Below are positions 1-8,426 of a stretch of 64,000 nt of DNA, piece after piece. The stretch is from NCBI GenBank assembly GCA_016929065.1, contig JAFGJO010000038.1:102680-166679 (forward strand), in the 5' to 3' direction. The notes under the pieces are model-generated. The model saw nothing but the letters and a program-made list of their open reading frames with translations. It made no database searches and was not told the DNA's origin. A program made the position numbers and the translations under genes. Positions within the stretch are counted from its first letter, which is position 1; the number at the start of each line of letters is the position of its first letter. The stretch comes from Spirochaetales bacterium. GTDB lineage: Bacteria; Spirochaetota; Spirochaetia; SZUA-6; RPPD01.

Positions 1-1
1 G

Positions 2-1498
2 GTCAGGATTATTGGGACAGATGAAATCGCAGCAGCGATTGAGCAGGAAGTGCTTGCCGCGATTACTCACAATCCGCCGAGTGAAGTTCCCGAGACACGG
101 GACCTGTCTCTGGAGCTTGCGATTGACAGCAAAAAAACGAGTCTCCTCAACAAGCTTGTTGCCGGCCCTTTGTCGGTGACCCTGTATTCAAACAAGCGGG
201 GCCGGTATGCTTCCGCCTGGGAGGATACACTGATGAAGGAATACAATACCTGGGCATTTCAGGGAATTATCCCGAAACGCGGTATTCAGGACGGTGTGAA
301 TCAGTATTACTTCCAGATTGTAATGAATATTGAAACTCTCGGTCGGCTCACGGTCGATGTCCCTGAAAACGGGCCGAGAAATCCCTATTATTTCAACATC
401 ATCAGTCTTGAAGAGTTGAAGGCACGCCTTGCGGAAAGCCTGTTTGTCAGTCTTTTCCACGAACCGGTTTTGGAAACTGACGGATTTGAACCGCTTGCCA
501 TTTCACTGACTGTTGAGAACATGACCGTTCCGGTGCGGGGTGTTCTGCATATCAAAAAACCGACCGGACGTTCAGAAAAAGAAATCCTCATGAGCCAGAG
601 AGACAATATTCTGACCGGGCTTGTCCCGGTTTCCGACCAGGATGCGGGGTATACAAATTACTATTTTGAAGTGACAGCCCTGTATAATGAAGAGGGAGCG
701 GTGACGGTCATTTTTCCAAAAACTGGAACAGTTCGTCCTTTTTCCTATTCAATTGTTTCCAGGGAAGTCGCCTACCAAAGGCTCGTTGATTCGCTGTTAC
801 AGCGTGTCTCACACAATCCTGTAACAAAGACTGCAGAGGGGCAGGATGTGTCTGTTGAGGTGCAGGTGAAATCGCCGGTTGCCGGGACTGCGGTGCTTGT
901 ATATTCCAGGAAATCCACGGGCAGAACATTCAGTGAGCAGAAAGCAATTCAGAAAGCGGGATCGTTTGTCGCTGTCCTGGACAAAAAAGATATCGCATCC
1001 GGGGTAAATACCTACTATATAGAAGTGCGTGAGCCGCATTCTTATTTTGGATCTATTGTCGCGCGGCTGCCCGAAAACGGCCAGTCACGGCCGTTCAGCT
1101 TCACTGTTGAAACAATTGATGTACAAATTCCCGCGATGTTCTCGTTTTCACCTGTCAGGGAAGTCGATTCGGGGAAAGCTGTTACCATTCACATACAGGC
1201 AAAAAAGGCAGCGGATGATATGAAACTCTCTTTGAAATTCCGTATCAGGGGTGAACGGGGAGCCTTTCAGACGATTGAAATGAAAAAAGCCGGTGTGAAC
1301 TATTCGGCGGATATTCCTGACCATTTGATTATTTCCGGCAAGGAAATCGAATATTATTTTCAAATCGTGTTCGTTGATCTGGGCAGGGAGTTTACTTATC
1401 CGGAATCGGTTTCAGATCCATTTTTGTTTTCAGTAAAAAAGGAAGTGCAGGAAAAGCCGGACAAGGATGCAAAGGATAAAGAAAACAACAAGAAATAA
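2..1498 (+). CDS. Tandem Ig-like/beta-sandwich repeat protein, 5'-truncated by the window edge
   Basis: Frame is open upstream of the listed GTG (VRIIGTDEIAAAIEQE...). Repeated ~115-125 aa units with motifs GVNQYYFQIV/GYTNYYFEVT/GVNTYYIEVR/EIEYYFQIVF and PENGPRNPYYF/PKTGTVRPFSY/PENGQSRPFSF. Confidence 0.6.
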   Translation, partial: VRIIGTDEIAAAIEQEVLAAITHNPPSEVPETRDLSLELAIDSKKTSLLNKLVAGPLSVTLYSNKRGRYASAWEDTLMKEYNTWAFQGIIPKRGIQDGVNQYYFQIVMNIETLGRLTVDVPENGPRNPYYFNIISLEELKARLAESLFVSLFHEPVLETDGFEPLAISLTVENMTVPVRGVLHIKKPTGRSEKEILMSQRDNILTGLVPVSDQDAGYTNYYFEVTALYNEEGAVTVIFPKTGTVRPFSYSIVSREVAYQRLVDSLLQRVSHNPVTKTAEGQDVSVEVQVKSPVAGTAVLVYSRKSTGRTFSEQKAIQKAGSFVAVLDKKDIASGVNTYYIEVREPHSYFGSIVARLPENGQSRPFSFTVETIDVQIPAMFSFSPVREVDSGKAVTIHIQAKKAADDMKLSLKFRIRGERGAFQTIEMKKAGVNYSADIPDHLIISGKEIEYYFQIVFVDLGREFTYPESVSDPFLFSVKKEVQEKPDKDAKDKENNKK

Positions 1499-1503
1499 CT
1501 TAC

Positions 1504-1530
1504 AAGGGGCGAACAATCGCCCCTTTTTTA
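1504..1530 (+). terminator. Rho-independent terminator
   Basis: AAGGGGCGA-acaa-TCGCCCCTT followed by T-run, just after the stop codon at 1498. Confidence 0.85.
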
Positions 1531-1534
1531 TATG

Positions 1535-2530
1535 TTAATCATATTGTGTCCCGTTCATGAGTGTTCTGATATGGGCGGTCACTGCCTGGGAAAGGCCGAG
1601 GGGATTATACCCGCCCTCAAGCACAGAAACAATTTTTCCATGACAGCACTGTTCAGCGAGTGTCATGACGAACCGGGTGAGGTCGGCAAATCCCTTGTCG
1701 GTTATCTGAAAAGTTCCGATTGGATCATCCTTTCTGGAATCAAACCCCGCAGAGATAAATATAAGTTCCGGAATGAATTTCTTTTTTGCCAATGCAGAGG
1801 TCAGCTTTTGGCGGAATGCATGAATGATGTCTTTATCAGTTGCTGAATCGGGCAGGGGCACATTACAATTATATCCCTTGCCTTTCCCTTCACCAATCCT
1901 TTGTGGAAAACCGCTGACCGGATAGTCATACAGGGCATGGGTAGAGAAAAAAAATACTGACGGGTCCCTGTAGAAGGCCCATTCTGTTCCATTCCCGTGA
2001 TGGTAATCCCAGTCCAGAATAAGTATATTTTTACAGCCGTATGTTTTTTGGGCATACCGTGCAGCAATTGCAACATTATTGAAAAAACAGAATCCCTCAC
2101 CCTGATAATTCCCGTCGCAGTGCGCTCCATTGTTATGGGCATGGTGTCCTGGAGGCCGGATTGCACAGAAAGAATTAACGACCCTGTTTTTCATGACTGC
2201 GTCAACCGCCGAAAGCACTCCGGCGACTGCCTCAAGAGCAGGATGGGCCTTGTCAGCCCATTTCGTCACCGAGTTGTAGTGGGTGGCAGAGTGAATCATC
2301 AGTATGGCGTTTTTAACTGTCTGCGTCCGTTTGGATATTTTTATATGGTGCAGTTTTTTATTCAGTTCCGTAGCAGCTATCCGCTTTTTGATTGCCTCAA
2401 GCCGGTGGGGGGTTTCCGGAAGCCTTGGATGAAGTTTGTGGGATAAAAATACATCACTATAGATGTAGCCTGTTTTTTTTACCAAGAAAATGGTCCCTTC
2501 TGTTTTTATGTTACCGCGGGATCCGGGCAT
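1535..2530 (-). CDS. Histone deacetylase family protein (AcuC/HDAC-like deacetylase)
   Basis: Motifs RPPGHHAHNNGAHCDGNYQGEGFCFFNNVAIAARYA, ILDWDYHHGNGTEWAFY, SAGFDSRKDDPIGTFQIT, VLEGGYN. Confidence 0.9.
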   Translation of the reverse strand: MPGSRGNIKTEGTIFLVKKTGYIYSDVFLSHKLHPRLPETPHRLEAIKKRIAATELNKKLHHIKISKRTQTVKNAILMIHSATHYNSVTKWADKAHPALEAVAGVLSAVDAVMKNRVVNSFCAIRPPGHHAHNNGAHCDGNYQGEGFCFFNNVAIAARYAQKTYGCKNILILDWDYHHGNGTEWAFYRDPSVFFFSTHALYDYPVSGFPQRIGEGKGKGYNCNVPLPDSATDKDIIHAFRQKLTSALAKKKFIPELIFISAGFDSRKDDPIGTFQITDKGFADLTRFVMTLAEQCCHGKIVSVLEGGYNPLGLSQAVTAHIRTLMNGTQYD

Positions 2531-2636
2531 TTATCAGAGACCCTGCGGGCTGGAAGCAACTGGGTTTGGATATATCAATCTACCCCGTTAAATATAGAAA
2601 ATCATGTTTTTTATTGCAAATTTTTCTTTTTCAGGT

Positions 2637-2698
2637 TTTTACAACTATTTTACAATTTGGTTGCATCTTTTTTACATCCTCCGGGTACATTTTTTACA
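2637..2698 (+). promoter_or_regulatory. Helically phased TTTTACA direct repeats upstream of the pentapeptide gene
   Basis: TTTTACA starts at 2637, 2648, 2670 and 2692 (spacing 11, 22, 22). Confidence 0.45.
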
Positions 2699-2721
2699 GA
2701 TACACTGTCAAGGAGGAAGAT

Positions 2722-3270
2722 ATGAGAACATTAAAAGAAATTGTGAGAAAGGAACTGTCTTCAGAAAAACTTGATGCGTTGATTCAGCGTCAAAAAAAGG
2801 CGGGAAGGGATATCGAACTGCTTCATTATATCATAAAGTCGCATGATTTCAGCTGTAAAAAGTACGGCTTTTTTGAAATTTATAATTCAGAGCTGAAACA
2901 ATGCGACTTCACTGCCGCTGAAATTCTCCATCCGGTTTTCGGCGAAGTTTTTGGAACAGAGATCAATTTTTCATGCGCTGTATTCAAAAAAGGTGAAATC
3001 ATATGGTCCAAACTTCCCGGTGCAGTGTTCAGGGATTCAATTATGTCGAGGATGTATTTTTTTGAAACTGATCTCAGCGGAGCTGATTTCACCGGAGCTG
3101 ATTTGACGGCCGCTTCTTTTATAAAATGCAATCTCAACCGGGTTGTTTTTAAAAATACTCTTATTGAAAAGACCCGCTTTGAAGATTGTTCCATGAAAGA
3201 TGTATGCGGTATGCCCGATTACGCTCATACCTATACCCCGGTGATGTTCAGTTCAAAAAATCATGAATAG
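2722..3270 (+). CDS. Pentapeptide-repeat protein
   Basis: A(D/N)LXX-type repeats ...TDLSGADFTGADLTAASFIKCNLNRVVFKNT...; AAGGAGGA SD at 2710 supports ATG 2722 rather than the track start at 2392. Confidence 0.75.
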   Translation: MRTLKEIVRKELSSEKLDALIQRQKKAGRDIELLHYIIKSHDFSCKKYGFFEIYNSELKQCDFTAAEILHPVFGEVFGTEINFSCAVFKKGEIIWSKLPGAVFRDSIMSRMYFFETDLSGADFTGADLTAASFIKCNLNRVVFKNTLIEKTRFEDCSMKDVCGMPDYAHTYTPVMFSSKNHE

Positions 3271-3376
3271 CTGAAATGTTATCAGTATAATCCGGAACAT
3301 CTGGCATGTTGACACGGATTTTACCCTGATTTTCCCGGAGTTCAGCTGAACAGCTCCATGTGTTTTTTTCTCTCTC

Positions 3377-3404
3377 TTGACCCCCTCATGGAATACATTA
3401 TAAT
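3377..3404 (+). promoter_or_regulatory. Sigma70-like promoter upstream of the kor operon
   Basis: TTGACC-N16-TATAAT. Confidence 0.6.
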
Positions 3405-3451
3405 CTCCTGTTTACCATACTTTATGTAATTTACCCGAATTCGCAAAGAAC

Positions 3452-3478
3452 TTGACAAAGTATACCTATAGGTATAAC
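3452..3478 (+). promoter_or_regulatory. Second promoter-like element with perfect palindrome TATACCTATAGGTATA (3461-3476)
   Basis: TTGACA at 3452-3457; 16-bp perfect palindrome sits immediately downstream and overlaps the -10 position. Confidence 0.55.
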
Positions 3479-3512
3479 TTGAAACCAATACTTTTACGAC
3501 AAGTGAGGGGCT

Positions 3513-3773
3513 ATGCAAGAGACCATTTCAGATATAAAAACCAAATCCGGCCCAAAAGGCCGCCCGGAAATTGATCCGGAGATATGCAAGGGCTGCGGAT
3601 TATGTATTCCATCCTGCCCGAAAGATGTACTTTCCATTTCAAAAAAGACGAATTCGCAGGGTATTCAGTTTTCCGAGTACGATGAAAGCGGAAACTGTAT
3701 AGCCTGTAAAAATTGTGCAATAACATGTCCTGAACGGGCGATTTCCATCTATAAATTTGTGGAGGAGGAATAA
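3513..3773 (+). CDS. 2-oxoacid:ferredoxin oxidoreductase, ferredoxin-like delta subunit
   Basis: Two CxxCxxCxxxCP clusters: CKGCGLCIPSCP and CIACKNCAITCP. Confidence 0.9.
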   Translation: MQETISDIKTKSGPKGRPEIDPEICKGCGLCIPSCPKDVLSISKKTNSQGIQFSEYDESGNCIACKNCAITCPERAISIYKFVEEE

Positions 3774-3775
3774 CC

Positions 3776-4831
3776 GTGTCAGACAAATTACTCATGAAGG
3801 GAAACGAAGTTATCGGCGAGGCAGCCATTATTGCAGGATGCCGCCATTATTTCGGATACCCGATTACCCCGCAGAATGAAATTCCCGCATATATGGCAGC
3901 ACGAATGCCTGAAGTCGGGGGAGTGTTTGTTCAGGCCGAGAGTGAAGTTGCAGCTATTAATATGGTGCTTGGAGCCGCAGCAGCAGGTGCCCGGGTCATG
4001 ACCTCTTCGTCCTCACCCGGTATCAGTTTAAAGCAGGAAGGCATATCCTATCTTTCTGCCTGTGAACTGCCTGCGGTGATCGTGAACATGATGCGCGGAG
4101 GCCCCGGTCTTGGAAACATCGCCGGCGCCCAGGGGGATTACTTTCAGGCGACAAAAGGCGGCGGCCATGGCGATTATCGTTTGATTGTTCTTGCCCCGGC
4201 AACAGTACAGGAGATGGCCGATTATACAGTTCAGGCATTTGATCTTGCAGACAAATACCGGACTGTGGTCATGATCCTCGGCGACGGACACATTGGACAG
4301 ATGTCAGAACCGCTTGTTCTGCCGAAACCCACCGGGAAAACATTCGATAAATCTGCCTGGTCTTTGACCGGCGCCAAAGGGCGGGATCAGCATATTGTCC
4401 GGTCCCTGTTGCTTTATCCGGAAGATGAACTTGAAAAATTGAATATCCGGCTTCAGGAAAAATATAAATTAATCACAAAAAATGAAATTCTGTACAAAAC
4501 CTATATGACAGATGATGCAGACTACCTTTTGATCGGATTCGGCATGTGTTCCAGGCTCGCACGGGGTGCATGTGATGTGTTGCGGAAAAAAGGCCTAAAA
4601 GCCGGAATGTTCCGGCCGGTCACATTGTGGCCCTTCCCAAGTGCAGAACTTGCAAAAGCAGCAGCTGGAAAGAAAAAAATACTCGTTATCGAAATGAATG
4701 CAGGGCAGATGATCGAAGATGTCAATCTGGCTATTGGATGCAGCATCCCGGTAGATTTTGTCGGGAGAATGGGTGGGATGGTTCCGGAACTGGAGACCAT
4801 TGTCGAGAGGGTGGAAACATATGTCAAGTAA
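3776..4831 (+). CDS. 2-oxoacid:ferredoxin oxidoreductase alpha subunit (VorB/KorA-like)
   Basis: MKGNEVIGEAAIIAGCRHYFGYPITPQNEIPAYMA... typical of the family; operon context. Confidence 0.9.
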   Translation: MSDKLLMKGNEVIGEAAIIAGCRHYFGYPITPQNEIPAYMAARMPEVGGVFVQAESEVAAINMVLGAAAAGARVMTSSSSPGISLKQEGISYLSACELPAVIVNMMRGGPGLGNIAGAQGDYFQATKGGGHGDYRLIVLAPATVQEMADYTVQAFDLADKYRTVVMILGDGHIGQMSEPLVLPKPTGKTFDKSAWSLTGAKGRDQHIVRSLLLYPEDELEKLNIRLQEKYKLITKNEILYKTYMTDDADYLLIGFGMCSRLARGACDVLRKKGLKAGMFRPVTLWPFPSAELAKAAAGKKKILVIEMNAGQMIEDVNLAIGCSIPVDFVGRMGGMVPELETIVERVETYVK

Positions 4832-5588
4832 TACCAGGATAAAAGAACAGCTTATAATGAAACGCCCCGATTCCATGTTTGAAATGAAGAATCACTACTG
4901 CCCTGGCTGCGGTCACGGCATTATTCACAATATGCTGGGTGAATGTATCGATGAGCTAGGGGTTCAGGAAAATACGATACTTGTTGCACCAGTCGGATGT
5001 GCGGTGATGGCATTTTTGTATTTTAAAATGGACGGGTGTGAAGCTCCCCATGGCCGTGTGCCGGCTGTTGCAACAGGGATCAAACGGGTACACCCCGATA
5101 AAATTGTCCTGGCCTATCAGGGCGACGGCGACCTGCTTGCAATCGGGATGGCGGAAACAATCCATGCTGCAAACCGCGGGGAAAATATTACGGTCATTTT
5201 TGTCAATAATGCAAACTATGGAATGACGGGCGGTCAAATGGCTCCAACCACGCTTCCCGGCCAGCGGACAAAAACGACTCCGAAGGGAAGAAACACCTCT
5301 ACAGAAGGGTTTCCGATCAAGGCATGTGAACTCATCAATACACTCGAAGCACCGGTGTTTATTGAACGCTGTTCAGTACACAATGTTCCAAATATTCGGA
5401 AAACAAAGCGGGCATTAAAAAAGGCGCTTGAAAACCAGATAGAAAAGCGGGGATATTCGTTTGTCGAAGTTTTATCGATGTGTCCTACCAACTGGGGGAT
5501 GCAGCCGGTTGATGGCACCAAATGGCTGGAAGAATCCATGATTCCTGCTTTTCCGCTTGGAAATTTCCGGGACAGAGGAGCAGAATAA
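4821..5588 (+). CDS. 2-oxoacid:ferredoxin oxidoreductase beta subunit (TPP-binding, KorB-like)
   Basis: YCPGCGHGIIHNMLGE, GDGDLLAIGMAETIHAANRGENITVIFVNNANYGMTGGQMAPTT. Start 4821 or 4857. Confidence 0.9.
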   Translation: MSSNTRIKEQLIMKRPDSMFEMKNHYCPGCGHGIIHNMLGECIDELGVQENTILVAPVGCAVMAFLYFKMDGCEAPHGRVPAVATGIKRVHPDKIVLAYQGDGDLLAIGMAETIHAANRGENITVIFVNNANYGMTGGQMAPTTLPGQRTKTTPKGRNTSTEGFPIKACELINTLEAPVFIERCSVHNVPNIRKTKRALKKALENQIEKRGYSFVEVLSMCPTNWGMQPVDGTKWLEESMIPAFPLGNFRDRGAE

Positions 5589-6142
5589 TGACAGAGCGCA
5601 TATTTATTGCCGGATTCGGCGGGCAGGGTGCAATTCTTGCGGGGAAACTGATTTGTCTTGCAGCGATGCATGAAGGAAAGAATATCTCTCATATTCCGTC
5701 CTATGGGGTTGAAATGCGCGGCGGTGCGGCAAACTGCTCGGTGGTGGTTTCAGATGAAGATATACCGTCTCCGCTGGTATTCAAACCAGATGTTTTGGTG
5801 ACCCTCAATGAGCAGTCTCTCAGCAAGTTTATTGACCGGCTGAGACCGGACGGGCTGCTGGTTTACAATTCTTCCCTCATTCATACTACTCCATCACGGA
5901 AAGATATTACTGTTGTGGCGGTTGATGCGAATGATATTGCCGAGGGGCTTGGCTCTTCCCGTGCTGCGAATATGGTTTTGATTGGAGCAGTTGCAGGATT
6001 GAAGCCGGAGATCGCCTCTGTTGAGTCGGTTATTTCCGAGCTCGGTAAAGCCGTGTCAACGCGAAATCTGGAGCTCAATGAGCTGAACAAGAAGGCTCTT
6101 TTTGCGGGGAAAGAGGCTGTGCTCACAAAAGCGAAAAAGTAG
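5588..6142 (+). CDS. 2-oxoacid:ferredoxin oxidoreductase gamma subunit (KorC-like)
   Basis: MTERIFIAGFGGQGAILAGKLICLAAM...VEMRGGAANCSVVVSD. Confidence 0.9.
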   Translation: MTERIFIAGFGGQGAILAGKLICLAAMHEGKNISHIPSYGVEMRGGAANCSVVVSDEDIPSPLVFKPDVLVTLNEQSLSKFIDRLRPDGLLVYNSSLIHTTPSRKDITVVAVDANDIAEGLGSSRAANMVLIGAVAGLKPEIASVESVISELGKAVSTRNLELNELNKKALFAGKEAVLTKAKK

Positions 6143-6164
6143 AACTGCAGATTTCCACCAATGA

Positions 6165-6575
6165 AGAGATGTTTCTCACAGAGGCACAGAGAACACTGAG
6201 AGAAAGTGTCAGATCGAGTTCGAACCAATACAATTTATTTTAACATAAACCGCATGAACTCTCCTTAAATTGATATTTTATTTTTTTTTCATCTTCTATC
6301 TTCGTCAGTCAATTTTTCTGCATCCTTTGTGTTCCTTGTGATCTTTGTGAGAGTTTTTTTTAAAAAAAGATTGCCGCGTCGCTTTGCTCCTTGCATAGAC
6401 ATGTTTCCAAAAAAGCAAAGCCACCATCTTTTATTCCGCTTCGTCCCTTCAAGACTATGGCAGCGCCTCAATCTTCATGTTCATTATGTCCATTCTTTTC
6501 CTGCCTTTCATGATTTCATTATGAATTCCTCTTCAATGTGCGTTCTTTACGCACTCTGCGAGAGCCTTATCCTCA
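6165..6575. repeat. Non-coding stretch with several degenerate intergenic repeat-like segments
   Basis: CTCACAGAGGCACAGAGAACACTGAGAG; CATCCTTTGTGTTCCTTGTGATCTTTGTGAGAG; reverse strand GTCTATGCAAGGAGCAAAGCGACGCGGCAATCTTT; no convincing ORF. Confidence 0.45.
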
Positions 6576-6663
6576 TATTTTACCCAAAAAAACACCTAAA
6601 CAAGTGTTAATATGTATTACCCTCTGAAAACATAAAAAAAAACATACTTTTTTTCATATCATG

Positions 6664-6691
6664 TTGACAGAAAATAATTATTAGTTAGAAT
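6664..6691 (+). promoter_or_regulatory. Promoter of the mraZ/dcw operon
   Basis: TTGACA-N16-TAGAAT. Confidence 0.65.
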
Positions 6692-6698
6692 TGTCAAT

Positions 6699-6747
6699 AA
6701 GTGGGGATTAGTGGGAAAAAAGGAAAATGAAAGGTGTTTAGTGGATG
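6699..6747 (+). promoter_or_regulatory. Candidate MraZ operator (GTGG repeats)
   Basis: TAAGTGGGGA, TTAGTGGGAA (10-bp period) and TTAGTGGATG, the last overlapping the mraZ start codon. Confidence 0.6.
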
Positions 6748-7194
6748 TTAACAGGAGAATTTAAGTATTCTTTAGATGAAAAGGGGAGACTTAATATCCC
6801 TCAGCGTGTTCGCCAGTCGATCACCGGGAATATCATGATCATCACCCGAGGTATCGACAAATGCATCTGGCTTTTTCCTCCCGGGGAATGGAGCAGTATT
6901 TCCAAAAACCTGATAGATTCATCATCGATGTTTTTAGAGAAAACAAGATTGATCCAGCGCCGAATTCTGGCTCCTGCGCAGGAGATCGAAATGGACAAAT
7001 CGGGCCGTATTTCCATTCCCCAGACACTCCGTGAATATGCAGGGCTAAAAAAGGACTGCATTATTCTGGGAATGCTGAAATATGTTGAAATATGGGATGA
7101 AGAGATGTATGCAGGCTACTGGGATGAAAATGAGACGAAATTCCAGGATGCGGCTGAAAAACTTGGCGACAAGATCACCTTTAAGGCAGAATAG
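6745..7194 (+). CDS. mraZ: Transcriptional regulator MraZ
   Basis: MLTGEFKYSLDEKGRLNIPQRVR...EIEMDKSGRISIPQTLREYAGL; first gene of dcw cluster. Confidence 0.95.
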   Translation: MLTGEFKYSLDEKGRLNIPQRVRQSITGNIMIITRGIDKCIWLFPPGEWSSISKNLIDSSSMFLEKTRLIQRRILAPAQEIEMDKSGRISIPQTLREYAGLKKDCIILGMLKYVEIWDEEMYAGYWDENETKFQDAAEKLGDKITFKAE

Positions 7195-7196
7195 GT

Positions 7197-8156
7197 ATGA
7201 CAGAAGAGAAAATAAACAGTTTTGCTCACACCCCGGTGCTTCTTGAAGAGGTTATGTCTTTTCTGCGTCCCGCACATGACAGGGCCGAGTGTCTCCTGGT
7301 GGATGGAACCGTCGGTGAGGGCGGGCATTCCGAAGAATTTCTGAAACGTTTTTCAAAAATGAAAATCATTTGTGTTGATGCAGACAAACACCAAATCACC
7401 ACAGCGGCAGAGCGTCTGAAAAAATATTTGCCGAGAGTGCGGTTTGTGAAATCACGGTTTTCCGATTTCTTCAATAATTACGATGTGAAGGGGAATCCCC
7501 GGCCCGACAGGATTCTTCTTGATCTGGGCATATCAATGTTTCATTTCAAAGAGAGCGGCCGGGGCTTTTCGTTTCAAAAAGATGAGAAACTGGATATGCG
7601 TTTATCGAATGAAACAAAAAAAACTGCAGCATCAATTATTAATAATGAATCCGAACAGGAAATTGCCCGGATATTGTTTGAATACGGTGAAGAGAGGGCT
7701 TCCCGGCGCATTGCCCGCGCAATTGTCGAGGCAAGGAAGCAGTCGCCGATTAAAACAACAACTCAGCTTGCTGGAATCGTAAAAAAAGCGGTGGGGCAGG
7801 CAGGGAAATCAAAAATAAATCCTGCAACAAAAACATTCCAGGCCCTGCGGATTGCGGTCAATCATGAGCTGGAAGAACTCAAGGCGGGCCTGGAGAAGGG
7901 TTTCAGTATTTTAAGTGATCATGGCCGGATGGGGGTGATTTCATTTCATTCACTCGAGGACCGAATTGTAAAATGGTTTTTCAAAGACAAGGCGAGGGAG
8001 TGTATTTGTCCTTCGAATGTGCCGATTTGTCAATGCAGGGGCAAAAAAGAGCTTGTGGAACTGACAAAAAAGCCGATTGTCCCCGGTTCCGCGGAAATGA
8101 AGAGCAATCCGGCTTCGCGGAGCGCGAAATTACGCGTGGTGGAGAAATGTCTATGA
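7197..8156 (+). CDS. rsmH: 16S rRNA (cytosine-1402-N4)-methyltransferase RsmH (MraW)
   Basis: HTPVLLEEVMSFL, VDGTVGEGGHSEEFL, FQALRIAVNHELEEL, ISFHSLEDRIVK. Confidence 0.97.
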   Translation: MTEEKINSFAHTPVLLEEVMSFLRPAHDRAECLLVDGTVGEGGHSEEFLKRFSKMKIICVDADKHQITTAAERLKKYLPRVRFVKSRFSDFFNNYDVKGNPRPDRILLDLGISMFHFKESGRGFSFQKDEKLDMRLSNETKKTAASIINNESEQEIARILFEYGEERASRRIARAIVEARKQSPIKTTTQLAGIVKKAVGQAGKSKINPATKTFQALRIAVNHELEELKAGLEKGFSILSDHGRMGVISFHSLEDRIVKWFFKDKARECICPSNVPICQCRGKKELVELTKKPIVPGSAEMKSNPASRSAKLRVVEKCL

Positions 8157-8425
8157 AAATGAACAGAATCGTTGTGCTACTGCTTGCCTGTACTGTGCCG
8201 GTTTTTTTCTTTTTGCAAGTCCTGCAGGCATACCAGTTTTTAAACCTTGAAAAACAGGTGCAGCTGCTTGAAGCCGAACAAAAAGAATGGGTAGAGCAGA
8301 ATAAAAAACTCATCGCGGGAATATCCGTTATGAGCACGCCGGAAAGGATTGATGCCATTGCTCAGGATGAACTGGGCCTTGAGAAAATTGATTCTTCCGA
8401 GATTGTACGGGTGAAACCAGAGTAG
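8147..8425 (+). CDS. ftsL: FtsL-like small membrane/coiled-coil cell-division protein
   Basis: Short N-terminal TM plus coiled coil; position between rsmH and murF; starts inside the rsmH 3' end. Confidence 0.6.
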   Translation: MSMKMNRIVVLLLACTVPVFFFLQVLQAYQFLNLEKQVQLLEAEQKEWVEQNKKLIAGISVMSTPERIDAIAQDELGLEKIDSSEIVRVKPE

Positions 8426-8426
8426 T

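Noticed and set aside
1997-2446. 149-aa plus-strand ORF within the HDAC gene
   Set aside because: Antisense of a strongly conserved HDAC sequence; no motif.
3338-3370. GTTCAGCTGAAC / AGCTGAACAGCT region before a T-run as terminator of the pentapeptide gene
   Set aside because: Stem only 4-5 bp with tiny loop; too weak to call.
6289-6610. Short ORFs on both strands in the korC-mraZ gap (60 and 93 aa)
   Set aside because: Composed of repeat-like sequence, no SD, no domain signature.
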